Under the pieces are notes generated by a model. That model saw only the letters and a program-made list of their open reading frames with translations, had not been told where the DNA came from and did not search any database. Both the position numbers and the translations under genes were made by a program. Source: Lachnospiraceae bacterium (GTDB taxonomy: Bacteria > Bacillota > Clostridia > Lachnospirales > Lachnospiraceae). Taken from it: a stretch of 12,731 nt of DNA. The DNA is taken from the NCBI GenBank assembly GCA_004552595.1, contig SFNX01000045.1, positions 1 through 12,731 on the forward strand. The letters run 5' to 3'. Below are positions 5,475 through 12,637 of the stretch, in pieces. The first letter of the stretch is position 1; every line of letters starts with the position of its first letter.

Positions 5475-5681
5475 CTGGACTGGACGCAGGCGGTTGAAAC
5501 AATTTTTTCAATCATTGGGCAGAACGCTTTTCCAATTGTGTGTTGCGTCTATCTGCTGTATGATAAGCGCAGAAGTGATGATCAGCACAAGCAAGAAATT
5601 GATGATCTACGCGACACGATGACAACAGCACTTAATAATAACACAATTGCGTTGCAAAAACTAATTGATAAACTGGGGTGA
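5475..5681 (+). CDS. Small holin-like membrane protein, CTG start (68 aa)
   Basis: The frame opens after a TAG at 5460-5462 and contains no ATG, GTG or TTG before the membrane segment. CTG 5475 lies five bases after a strong GGGGGTG ribosome site (5463-5469) and gives a protein beginning MDWTQAVETIF. Residues 8-29 form one membrane segment (TIFSIIGQNAFPIVCCVYLLY), followed by a charged KRRSDDQHKQEID stretch and a helix ending TTALNNNTIALQKLIDKLG. This architecture and the NNNTxALQKL ending match BhlA/small phage holin-like proteins of Bacillota. It probably permeabilises the membrane so that the adjacent endolysin can act. The stop overlaps the ribosome site of the endolysin, supporting a holin-lysin cassette. 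Initiation at CTG is inference. Confidence 0.75.
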   Translation: MDWTQAVETIFSIIGQNAFPIVCCVYLLYDKRRSDDQHKQEIDDLRDTMTTALNNNTIALQKLIDKLG

Positions 5682-5685
5682 TTGT

Positions 5686-6201
5686 GTGACAGGTGAGCAG
5701 TGCATTAAAAACGCGAATATCAATGATTTGATAGGTATTCCATATAGCAAATTGGACTGCCAAGCGCTAATTGAAGTGATACTTATGCGCGGCGGTATCA
5801 CTTGCAAAAATTTTCGAGGAAGCAATCACATGTGGCGTGAAATGGTATGTAACAGGCGCGACAAATACACGAATATCGTACCCGGTACAATCCTTTTTGC
5901 GGTCAAACTTGACGGAGGTGAAAAGAAGCGCGGATATAATGACAGTTACGGAAACGCATGCCATGTGGGAATGTATGTTGGTAACGGTTACGAAGGTAAC
6001 GTTATCCATTCAACCGCTGGCGGCGTGCAATGGGATGATATTTCATCCAGCCGCTGGAATTGGGCGGCAGATTGTATCTATTTTGACCGTGTAGAAGATA
6101 CGCAAACTGATTTTGAACAGTATTTTTCCGAATTTATCGAAGAATTGGAAAATCTAATCAGCAAATATAAAATAGGAGGGAAAGCAAATGATTCTGAATG
6201 A
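5686..6201 (+). CDS. NlpC/P60-family endolysin (171 aa)
   Basis: Cysteine peptidase or amidase that cleaves stem peptides in peptidoglycan, here probably the lysis enzyme. Catalytic Cys25 sits in LDCQALIE (23-30); His93 in HVGMYVGNG (93-101); His108 in VIHST fits the third catalytic position. The PGTILF stretch (67-72) before the His motif is also typical. The C-terminus (about 138-171) is an acidic helix with no recognised cell-wall binding domain and no signal peptide, so it needs the upstream holin. GTG 5686 is preferred over TTG 5665 because GGGGTGAT (5675-5682) is correctly placed. The end overlaps the next gene by 14 bases. Confidence 0.85.
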   Translation: MTGEQCIKNANINDLIGIPYSKLDCQALIEVILMRGGITCKNFRGSNHMWREMVCNRRDKYTNIVPGTILFAVKLDGGEKKRGYNDSYGNACHVGMYVGNGYEGNVIHSTAGGVQWDDISSSRWNWAADCIYFDRVEDTQTDFEQYFSEFIEELENLISKYKIGGKANDSE

Positions 6202-6562
6202 CATTGTGGAGCTATGCAAGGCTGGATTTAGCAAGGAAGAAATTCTTAAAATGATGAATCCGGCTCAGGCTCCGGCTCAGGCTCCGGCTCAGGCTCCAGC
6301 TCAGGCTCCCGCTCAGGCTCAGGCTCCGGCTCAGGCTCCGGCTCAGGCTCCGGCTCAGGCTCCGGCTCAGGCTCCGGCTCAGGCTCCGGCTCCCGCTCCC
6401 GCTCCGGTTGTGGATAACCTTGTGGAAACTGTTAATAACCTGATTGCAACTCTGCAAGCCAATGCGATTTTGAACAGCAGACAACAGCCGCCGGAAACAC
6501 CGGAAGATATTTTCGCAAATCTGATTGCCCCGCCCGTAAAGAATGAAGGAGGAATTAAGTAA
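6188..6562 (+). CDS. Scaffold-like head assembly protein with Ala-Gln-Ala-Pro repeat (124 aa)
   Basis: Sits directly before the capsid gene, where phi29 has its scaffolding protein gene 7. ATG 6188 follows AGGAGGG (6175-6181). Three parts: an N-terminal helical piece with AGFSKEEILKMM (residues 12-23); a 48-residue stretch (26-73) of ten AQAP units with an AQ insertion and a final APAPAP, surely extended and disordered; and a C-terminal part with a helix LVETVNNLIATLQANAI followed by TPEDIFANLIAPP. The C-terminal piece could bind the capsid protein and the N-terminal piece could oligomerise. Function is inferred from position, small size and disorder; a minor head or linker protein is the alternative. 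Stop and next start share bases (TAATG). Confidence 0.6.
   Translation: MILNDIVELCKAGFSKEEILKMMNPAQAPAQAPAQAPAQAPAQAQAPAQAPAQAPAQAPAQAPAQAPAPAPAPVVDNLVETVNNLIATLQANAILNSRQQPPETPEDIFANLIAPPVKNEGGIK
6263..6406 (+). repeat. 12-bp tandem repeat encoding (AQAP)n
   Basis: Near-perfect direct repeats of GCTCAGGCTCCG lie inside the scaffold-like gene: four units, a 6-base partial unit (GCTCAG), six more units, then three GCTCC[C/G] Ala-Pro pairs. Units are almost identical at DNA level, with synonymous changes only at third positions of Pro codons (CCA, CCC). That suggests recent expansion by slippage or recombination. The whole array is in frame, so copy number can change without breaking the gene. 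Confidence 0.95.
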
Positions 6563-7731
6563 TGCCAGCCAATACCATGAATTATAACCAAGTTTCCAGT
6601 GTCATTAACGAGATTTACAAAATGGCCACCGGGCAGGACTCCGTTGCGGAACTGAACGGTGGGGATGTAGTAGCCGTTGCAACCAAAACTCTGCAAACAG
6701 GCTATGACAATTTCGCAAACGGCCTTTCGCAAATTTTGAGCAAGACCATTTTTAGCTCCCGCCCGTATGTGTCCAAATTCAAGGGACTCTATGCAGATAC
6801 TATCCGCTATGGCAACCATGTCCGCAAGGTGAAGCCTATCAATAAGGGTATGGTCAATGATGCGTCTCTTCCTCTTACAGATGGCGAATCAGTTGACCCG
6901 TTTAAGATTAGCAAGCACAAGTATGTGCAGTTCAACTTTTACGGACAGAACGGTTACGAATATGATGATACTCTTCCCGACTGGCAGCTTGATACAGCGG
7001 TTAAATCCGCAGAGGAACTCGGCTCGTTTATGTCCATGTTCGCGACTGACCGCGCAAATACGATTGAAAAGTACCATGAAGAAACCGCACGCTTTACCAT
7101 TGGCAACCTGATCACGGGCGTGATGGCAAGCCGCGCGAATGATGTTATCCATTTGCTGACGGAATACAACACGCAGACGGGGCTGCAACTCACCGCCACT
7201 ACTGTATTCACGCCTGACAATTACCCTGCTTTTGTGAAATGGGTGTTTAGTCGTGTGAACGCCATTTCTTCCATGATGACGGAATACAGTACCAACTACC
7301 ACACTAACGTGAACGACGGCATGTTTGTTCAGAGTACGCCTAAAGCTAATCAGAAATTGTTTATTTCTGCCCCGTTCATGTACGACACAACTGCAAGGGT
7401 GCTGGCCGATACCTACCACGACAACATGCTTACAATGTCTACCACTGAAATCGTGAATTTCTGGCAGGATATTGACAATCCGCTGTCCCTTAAAATGACA
7501 CCCACCATTCTTAAAGCCGACGGGACTATCGCCGCGCATACTTCCCCCATTACCACTGATAAGCTGTTTGGCGTGATTATGGACGAAGAAGCGGCAGGTT
7601 ATACCATTGTCAACTATCGCACACGCACCATTTACAACCCGAAGGGCGAATATACTAACATTTTCTGGAAATTCACTGATCGCTACTGGAACGATTTCAC
7701 CGAAAACGCCGTTGTGCTTCTGCTCGATTAA
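6562..7731 (+). CDS. Major capsid protein, phi29 gp8-like (389 aa)
   Basis: Forms the prohead shell around the scaffold. ATG 6562 follows AAGGAGG (6547-6553) and overlaps the preceding stop. The order scaffold-capsid, the length and the sequence style fit the phi29 gp8 family (HK97 fold): an N-terminal helical arm (NYNQVSSVINEIYKMATG), an E-loop-like region near 90-135 rich in Asp, Gly and Tyr (SVDPFKISKHKYVQFNFYGQNG), a long helix (AEELGSFMSMFATDRANTIE) and a beta-rich end (AAGYTIVNYRTRTIYNPKG). It lacks the extra C-terminal Ig-like (BIG2) domain of phi29 gp8 (448 aa). Codons favour C endings (AAC, GAC, ACC) more than neighbouring genes, as expected for the most highly expressed protein. The gene family call is by resemblance and context. 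Confidence 0.85.
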   Translation: MPANTMNYNQVSSVINEIYKMATGQDSVAELNGGDVVAVATKTLQTGYDNFANGLSQILSKTIFSSRPYVSKFKGLYADTIRYGNHVRKVKPINKGMVNDASLPLTDGESVDPFKISKHKYVQFNFYGQNGYEYDDTLPDWQLDTAVKSAEELGSFMSMFATDRANTIEKYHEETARFTIGNLITGVMASRANDVIHLLTEYNTQTGLQLTATTVFTPDNYPAFVKWVFSRVNAISSMMTEYSTNYHTNVNDGMFVQSTPKANQKLFISAPFMYDTTARVLADTYHDNMLTMSTTEIVNFWQDIDNPLSLKMTPTILKADGTIAAHTSPITTDKLFGVIMDEEAAGYTIVNYRTRTIYNPKGEYTNIFWKFTDRYWNDFTENAVVLLLD

Positions 7732-7739
7732 AGGATTTT

Positions 7740-7767
7740 GTGCAAGGTTTGAGTCCTTGCACTTTCC
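7740..7767 (+). terminator. Hairpin after the capsid gene (partial terminator or mRNA stabiliser)
   Basis: GTGCAAGG (7740-7747) pairs perfectly with CCTTGCAC (7755-7762) around a 7-base loop, 8 bases after the capsid stop, followed by TTTCC. The U tract is too poor for full termination. A leaky stop here would keep capsid mRNA in excess over tail and portal mRNA, or the stem could protect capsid mRNA from 3' decay. It ends 11 bases before the ribosome site of the next gene. Confidence 0.6.
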
Positions 7768-7785
7768 TATATTGGAGGTGATAGC

Positions 7786-9234
7786 GTGGCATTTAGTGTA
7801 ACCTTTTACGAGAATTTCAAAAAGAAAACAAACAGCACGAAAATTCCTGATTCCTCTGTTACGCAGAGAACATTCCAAAATGTGGAAATTAAAGAACAGT
7901 CGAGCCTGATTAACCCGGTTATCAAATTTCTGTTTGATGGTTCAGTAAAATTTATGGAATACAATTATGCCTATATTCCATATTTCAACCGCTATTATTT
8001 TATTGACAATATTGTGTATAATGGCGGCAGATATGAAGCATATTTAACTTGCGATGTGTTGGCAAGCTATAAAACGGATATAGGCAACTCAACGCAATAT
8101 GTATTGCGGTCTACTGCTTTGCAAAATGTTGATATTGAAGATACACATTATCTAATGTCTAACCTTGTGTCAAATGAAAAAATTACAATCACAGATACCC
8201 CTTTTGTATCACTTATTGAAAATGGTATTTATGTGGTTGGAATTGTAAACAGTGCGACAAATACCCGTGGATGCACTTCTTACTATACAATGAATAATGC
8301 TCAATTCCGTGCACTATCTAATTTTCTGCTATCTGACCCCACATATTTGGGTATATCAGCGGACGAGATTAGTTCTGCATTGCAAAAGGCTCTAATCAAC
8401 CCGATGCAATATATAACTTCTCTTGTATGGATTCCGCTTGGAAATTTCCCCGTTGGCAATTCGCCTGTCAAGGTTGGCTGGTGGGATGCAACTGGAATCA
8501 CAGGTGGTTTGCTCACAACCAATACTGTAATTTCAAAAACTTTTGATGTGCAGTTGAAAAAGCACCCACAAACAAACACACGTGGCGACTGGGTAAACGG
8601 AAATAGAGGAACGCAAATAACATTGCTTTTCCCTCCATTCGGTAAAATAGCGCTGGATGCGTCAAAAATAACACATAATAATTATATAACCATTTCATTG
8701 GATATTGACATGATAACAGGGCAGGGAATAATAAAAGTATATGGGAAAAAGAATAATCAATCGTTTGATGATGGCTCCTATGATGGGCTATTGTATTACG
8801 GCGAAATGCAAGTCGGTGTGAATATGTCTGTCAATAGCATTTCACAGGCTTCTAATTTTTACAGCATGCAAACGCTATTCAATGTGCAGGGATTTTCTGT
8901 TGGCTCTATTATAAATAGTAACAATTCAATTTTCGGAATAAATGTCGACCCGGGTATCGGTAGCGCATTAATTGCTCCAAATTACAGCGCATTAAAATCT
9001 GGTGGAAATGGTAGTATTGCGGCGTTTGAAAAATACCCGGAATTGATTTTCGACTTCTTCCAGTTTGTTCCCGATTTCAATGACGATTTTGGTAGACCAC
9101 TTTGCGAGCCGCACAAAATATCAGATCTACCCGGTTTTATTCTTTGCTCTACAAATGATATTGAAATCGCAGGAACACGTGAAGAAGCAGAAAAAATTGG
9201 AAGCTATCTGACAGGCGGGTTTTTCTATGAATGA
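7786..9234 (+). CDS. Tail knob / distal tail protein, phi29 gp9-like (482 aa)
   Basis: Probable tail tube or knob protein. GTG 7786 has a strong GGAGGTGAT ribosome site (7774-7782). Residues 58-110 (YNYAYIPYFNRYYFID, YEAYLTCDVLASY, NSTQYVLRS) follow the phi29 gp9 pattern of strands ending in a D-V-L helix start and a xxYVxRS strand. A Gly/Ser/Ile-rich segment (about 366-412, including SVGSIINSNNSIFGINVD) has the composition of the long hydrophobic loop that in gp9 plugs the tube and inserts into membrane. The C-terminal PGFILCSTNDIEIAGTREEA region and GGFFYE ending are typical of these knob proteins. It is shorter than gp9 (599 aa). Its stop overlaps the next start by 8 bases. Confidence 0.8.
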   Translation: MAFSVTFYENFKKKTNSTKIPDSSVTQRTFQNVEIKEQSSLINPVIKFLFDGSVKFMEYNYAYIPYFNRYYFIDNIVYNGGRYEAYLTCDVLASYKTDIGNSTQYVLRSTALQNVDIEDTHYLMSNLVSNEKITITDTPFVSLIENGIYVVGIVNSATNTRGCTSYYTMNNAQFRALSNFLLSDPTYLGISADEISSALQKALINPMQYITSLVWIPLGNFPVGNSPVKVGWWDATGITGGLLTTNTVISKTFDVQLKKHPQTNTRGDWVNGNRGTQITLLFPPFGKIALDASKITHNNYITISLDIDMITGQGIIKVYGKKNNQSFDDGSYDGLLYYGEMQVGVNMSVNSISQASNFYSMQTLFNVQGFSVGSIINSNNSIFGINVDPGIGSALIAPNYSALKSGGNGSIAAFEKYPELIFDFFQFVPDFNDDFGRPLCEPHKISDLPGFILCSTNDIEIAGTREEAEKIGSYLTGGFFYE

Positions 9235-9775
9235 ATGGATTTATAAAGAGACATCTTATTTAACAATGACAGAGAAAAAGCACAATGCAAAATTTATCTT
9301 TGATTATTTCAGAGCGCAAGGATGGACAAAGGAAGCCATTGCAGGGATGATGGGGAATATTGAAGTAGAATCTACAATTAACCCGGGTTTATGGCAAGGC
9401 CGGGAAGTACCAGCAGATATCTATACAACCGATAAAGGCTATGGATTAACGCAATGGACACCAGCTAGAAAATATATTACATGGGCAGACGAAAACGGCC
9501 TTGATTACAAAAACGGTGATAATCAGATGGCACGAATCCAATATGAACGGGAAAATAATCTACAATGGTCAACAGATAATATATTGCATTACACATGGGA
9601 CGATTATGTAAACAGTCACGAAACACCGGAAATGCTTGCAAGGGTTTTTGTTTGGGCATATGAACGCCCGTCTGACCCTGATATACCGCTGCGGCAAAAG
9701 AATGCACGGTTTTGGTATAACTATTTTAATCGGCTTCCGATATGGCTACTTTTCAAATTGGGGAGGGTGATATAA
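9227..9775 (+). CDS. Tail-tip lysozyme, phi29 gp13 N-terminal-like (182 aa)
   Basis: Glycosidase on the tail tip that opens the cell wall during entry (phage tail lysozyme family). The signature GMMGNIEVESTINPGLWQ (40-57) contains the proposed catalytic Glu48, equivalent to Glu45 of phi29 gp13; YGLTQWTPA (72-80) and YERPSDP (145-151) complete the lysozyme-like fold. The C-terminal metallopeptidase domain of gp13 is absent, so only one bond type is cut here. The last residues (LPIWLLFKLGRVI) are hydrophobic and may anchor it to the knob. ATG 9227 overlaps the knob gene by 8 bases with a weak AGGCGGG site; ATG 9266 is a less likely start. Its place between knob and portal differs from phi29. 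Confidence 0.88.
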   Translation: MNEWIYKETSYLTMTEKKHNAKFIFDYFRAQGWTKEAIAGMMGNIEVESTINPGLWQGREVPADIYTTDKGYGLTQWTPARKYITWADENGLDYKNGDNQMARIQYERENNLQWSTDNILHYTWDDYVNSHETPEMLARVFVWAYERPSDPDIPLRQKNARFWYNYFNRLPIWLLFKLGRVI

Positions 9776-10692
9776 TGGGTGCACCATATGATTACACTAC
9801 AATAAATCTATCCACATCCGCAAAAACACCAAACAGCGTACATTGCAAAAATTCCTATATTGTTTCCTATTTTACACGCTATCTATTTAATAAATTGATT
9901 TCCGTTTTTGAATTTAAGAATCTTCCGAAAACATGGGATAAAGACTACTTCATTTATAATCTTTACAAGGCTGGTTTTGTGACAGTATTCAATACGGACA
10001 GATTCGGCGTTATTCCGCAGGCGTGCTCACTGTCCGGCATCAATGTATTCTATCGTCCTACATATTGCATTGTATCTAACCCGCTGATCAGAAACGTTAA
10101 TCAAGTTGTTATCGGTAAAGATTGCGAACTGATTAGAATTACGCCGGACTACAGGGGTATTATGGATATTGTATCATTGTATGCTGATATGATGGGTTTG
10201 GCTATGGAATCGGTAGCGGTTTCGCTTGTCAATTCCAAAGTGGCATACGTTTTCAAAGCGGACAATAAGGCATCTGCTGAAACATTGAAAAAAATGTATG
10301 ACACAATTTCATCTGGTGAGCCTGCCGTTTTCATCGACAAAGAATTGTCTAACGATGGAAGCACGCGACAGATGGACATGTTCAATACATCGGTAAAAAA
10401 TAACTATATTACGGATAATTTGCTGAATGACTTGCGCACCATTGAGAATATGTTCTGTACGGAAATTGGCATCCCGAACGCGAATTACAATAAAAAGGAA
10501 AGGTTGATTACGGATGAAGTGAACGCAAACAGAGTGGAAACATATTCTAATACAGCCGTTTGGATTGATTGCCTGCAAAAGTCGATTGAAAAAGTCAATG
10601 CCATGTTTAATCTGAATATTGCAGTCGACTATAAATTCAAAATGGAGAGGGGGGAAGAAAATGGCGTGGGTATCAATTCTGACAATGTATAA
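9775..10692 (+). CDS. Portal / upper collar protein, phi29 gp10-like (305 aa)
   Basis: Forms the dodecameric connector at one head vertex through which DNA is packaged and to which the tail attaches. ATG 9775 shares bases with the preceding stop (TAATG) and has GGGGAGGGTGA upstream; an in-frame ATG at 9742 lacks a ribosome site. Length nearly equals phi29 gp10 (309 aa). Family-like features: the N-terminal YFTRYLFNKLISVFEFKNLP helical segment (32-51), a middle strand region (FGVIPQACSLSG, RPTYCIVSNP), a helix (DIVSLYADMMGLAMESV) and the conserved GIPNANYNKKERLITDEV (232-249) before the channel helix. It overlaps the lower collar gene by 32 bases. Confidence 0.88.
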   Translation: MGAPYDYTTINLSTSAKTPNSVHCKNSYIVSYFTRYLFNKLISVFEFKNLPKTWDKDYFIYNLYKAGFVTVFNTDRFGVIPQACSLSGINVFYRPTYCIVSNPLIRNVNQVVIGKDCELIRITPDYRGIMDIVSLYADMMGLAMESVAVSLVNSKVAYVFKADNKASAETLKKMYDTISSGEPAVFIDKELSNDGSTRQMDMFNTSVKNNYITDNLLNDLRTIENMFCTEIGIPNANYNKKERLITDEVNANRVETYSNTAVWIDCLQKSIEKVNAMFNLNIAVDYKFKMERGEENGVGINSDNV

Positions 10693-11290
10693 TAACTATC
10701 CTGATATTTTTGATGACATGGTTTTGCCTGATGGGGTTGAAAAAGAAGTGGTGATTAACAGCATTGTATCAGAACTTGCAGAGCTGGATTTACTTTATAG
10801 TAATCCTATTGTGCTAAAACCGCTTATTGCGGTTTGGTCAAACAAGGAACTATACAATTGGAATAAACTTTTTGCAACGATGAATTTTGAATATAACCCA
10901 ATTGATAACTATGACAGGACAGAGACGGAAACAATTAACAATGAACGAACTAATAACGCAAGCGGTACACAAGCAAGCGAAACGACAAATAATTTGCAGA
11001 TTGCTTCTGAAAACGTGCATAAAGTTACTGGATATAATAGCGCTTCGCTATTTGAAAATGAAGGTGATAATGGCACAGTAAACAATACAGGAACAGTTGG
11101 AAATAATATTACATCGAATAGCAATAGTAAAGACACTGGAACAGAAAGCCGGACATTACATAGCAAAGGAAATATTGGCGTAACTACAACGCAACAAATG
11201 ATTGAACAGGAACGGAATATCTCAGAATTTAACATTTATGATTATATCGTGCGGTCATTCAAAAGGCGATTCTGCCTTATGCTGTATTAA
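10661..11290 (+). CDS. Lower collar protein, phi29 gp11-like (209 aa)
   Basis: Predicted adaptor between portal and tail. ATG 10661 follows GAGAGGGGGG (10645-10654); the ATG at 10619 lies deep in the portal gene with no ribosome site. An N-terminal helical part (1-75: YNNYPDIFDDMVLP, NSIVSELAELDLLYSNP, NWNKLFATMN) and a C-terminal part (GVTTTQQMIEQERNISEFN, YIVRSFKRRFCLMLY) resemble this family. Between them (about 85-165) is a Ser/Thr/Asn/Gly-rich low-complexity segment with TETETINNE and SNSNSKDTGTE, likely disordered before assembly. It is shorter than phi29 gp11 (293 aa). It directly follows the portal, as in phi29. Confidence 0.8.
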   Translation: MAWVSILTMYNNYPDIFDDMVLPDGVEKEVVINSIVSELAELDLLYSNPIVLKPLIAVWSNKELYNWNKLFATMNFEYNPIDNYDRTETETINNERTNNASGTQASETTNNLQIASENVHKVTGYNSASLFENEGDNGTVNNTGTVGNNITSNSNSKDTGTESRTLHSKGNIGVTTTQQMIEQERNISEFNIYDYIVRSFKRRFCLMLY

Positions 11291-11304
11291 GAGGGGGATT
11301 GTTT

Positions 11305-12612
11305 ATGGGATTGTTTAATCAGTTTCCTTTTACGAATTTTCACGAGATGAATTTGGACTGGATTATAGGAAAAATCAAGGAAATTGAAACACGGCTACAA
11401 GATAGCCCCTATAATCCTACTATTCACACCAGGCCGGAGGAGTTTGGAGCAATTGGTGATGGCATAACCGATGATACCATAGCGCTACAAAAATGCGTTA
11501 ATTATGCGCAAAATAGCGGGAAAATGGTTGTTAGTGATAGTTCAAAAAAATATCTTGTCAAAAATACAATTGATATTACGGGGCCTGTCTTTATAAATCT
11601 AAATTTTGCAACCGTAACAACAGATAATATGTTTAACGGCGCGTTGTTCAATTTCAATGATAATTATGGTTCTTCCGACATTTGCAGAATACGAGTTAAT
11701 GGCGTTTATCAAAAGTGCACATTTATGAATATTGACTCCATTCATCATAGCGAAATACACGATCTAATTATACTAAATGTTAACAATGGTTTCAAGGTTG
11801 TAAATGGCTACGAGGCTATTATATCAAATGCTATTATATTTAACGGCGCGGGCACCCATGGAAATATTGCCATCGAGCATAACACATGGGATTGCAGTTA
11901 TAATCATATTTATGCCGTAAATTTTAATACCGTGTTCAAAATGGGAGGAGGAAACAATAGAATTAACGATTGCCACTGCTGGAACACGGATTTGCAAACA
12001 TATAGTGGAAACACTATATTCGCTGATGTGCTGGAAGAATACAATATTTTTTCAAGATGTACTGTTGATACCTTCCACATTGCCTTCAGAAACACAAATA
12101 TAAAAGAATTGTTTATAAATGACTTGCTGTTTTATACTGACGGGAAAACCGCCTGTACCGTTTTTGATGGGACAAATAATAAGACAATTATCAATGGCAT
12201 TTACGGAAATGGCCGTTCTTTGTGCTCTTTTTGTACTACTACTTTTGTCGGAAATATGTCTAATGTTTTTCTTGAAAACTTTACAGATTGCAAAAACGGC
12301 CGATATATTTTGCCGTGTCAACTTTCAGAAGGCGTTACTGGTTCATTGGAATGCTTTAGCGAGGATTGCGTGCTATACGTTTATGGAAATATCAATGTGG
12401 GTGTTCCTGCAAATACAGAAACAAAGGTTGCGAAGTTGCCAACAGGTTTCGGCCCGCTAATGTATATGCGCATCCCGATATCAGCTAATAGCGATACTGT
12501 TAAATTCGCATCTTTTTCAACTGGTGGTGAAATAAACATTTCTTGTACAGATAGCAATGTACATGGTATATACATAAATACGGCTATTCCTTTGTATAGG
12601 GCAACAGAATAA
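11305..12612 (+). CDS. Appendage / receptor-binding protein with pectate-lyase-like beta-helix (435 aa)
   Basis: Likely the tail appendage (phi29 gp12 role) that binds or degrades surface polysaccharide. ATG 11305 follows GAGGGGG (11291-11297); TTG 11299 is an unlikely alternative. The N-terminal FPFTNFHEMNLDWIIGKIKEIE (residues 7-28) looks like a short virion-anchoring helix. EEFGAIGDGITDDTIALQKCV (46-66) is the hallmark start of pectate_lyase_3 beta-helix domains in phage tail spikes. The long Asn/Ile/Val-rich middle (about 70-340) has the repeating pattern of a right-handed beta-helix. The last 90 residues (SLECFSEDCVLYVYGNINVG, KFASFSTGGEINISC) look like a separate beta domain, perhaps receptor-binding or trimerising. 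No enzymatic residues can be assigned. Confidence 0.85.
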   Translation: MGLFNQFPFTNFHEMNLDWIIGKIKEIETRLQDSPYNPTIHTRPEEFGAIGDGITDDTIALQKCVNYAQNSGKMVVSDSSKKYLVKNTIDITGPVFINLNFATVTTDNMFNGALFNFNDNYGSSDICRIRVNGVYQKCTFMNIDSIHHSEIHDLIILNVNNGFKVVNGYEAIISNAIIFNGAGTHGNIAIEHNTWDCSYNHIYAVNFNTVFKMGGGNNRINDCHCWNTDLQTYSGNTIFADVLEEYNIFSRCTVDTFHIAFRNTNIKELFINDLLFYTDGKTACTVFDGTNNKTIINGIYGNGRSLCSFCTTTFVGNMSNVFLENFTDCKNGRYILPCQLSEGVTGSLECFSEDCVLYVYGNINVGVPANTETKVAKLPTGFGPLMYMRIPISANSDTVKFASFSTGGEINISCTDSNVHGIYINTAIPLYRATE

Positions 12613-12637
12613 AGGAGGGCGCAAGCCCTCTTTTTTT
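12613..12637 (+). terminator. Strong rho-independent terminator of the late operon
   Basis: GAGGGC (12615-12620) pairs with GCCCTC (12625-12630) around a GCAA tetraloop, with possible G-T and A-T extensions, and is followed by seven T (12631-12637). It begins right after the last stop codon. The last five T of the tract are already part of the right terminal repeat, so terminator and genome end are merged to save space. Confidence 0.95.

Noticed and set aside
5392..5622. Open frame of 76 codons starting in the 5323-5474 gap
   Set aside because: It runs through the structured RNA and the terminator hairpin, has no ribosome site, and overlaps the clear holin-like frame in another register.
5686..6201. 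Fusion of endolysin with a cell-wall binding domain
   Set aside because: Only the catalytic domain and a short acidic helix are present; no repeats or SH3/LysM-like pattern.
6263..6406. CRISPR-like or non-coding repeat array
   Set aside because: Units are directly contiguous without spacers, in frame, and encode a low-complexity AQAP stretch.
6889..7878. Long minus-strand open frame (329 codons)
   Set aside because: It lies opposite the capsid and knob genes, has no promoter or ribosome site, and a cysteine/histidine-rich composition typical of a frame opposite codon-biased coding DNA.
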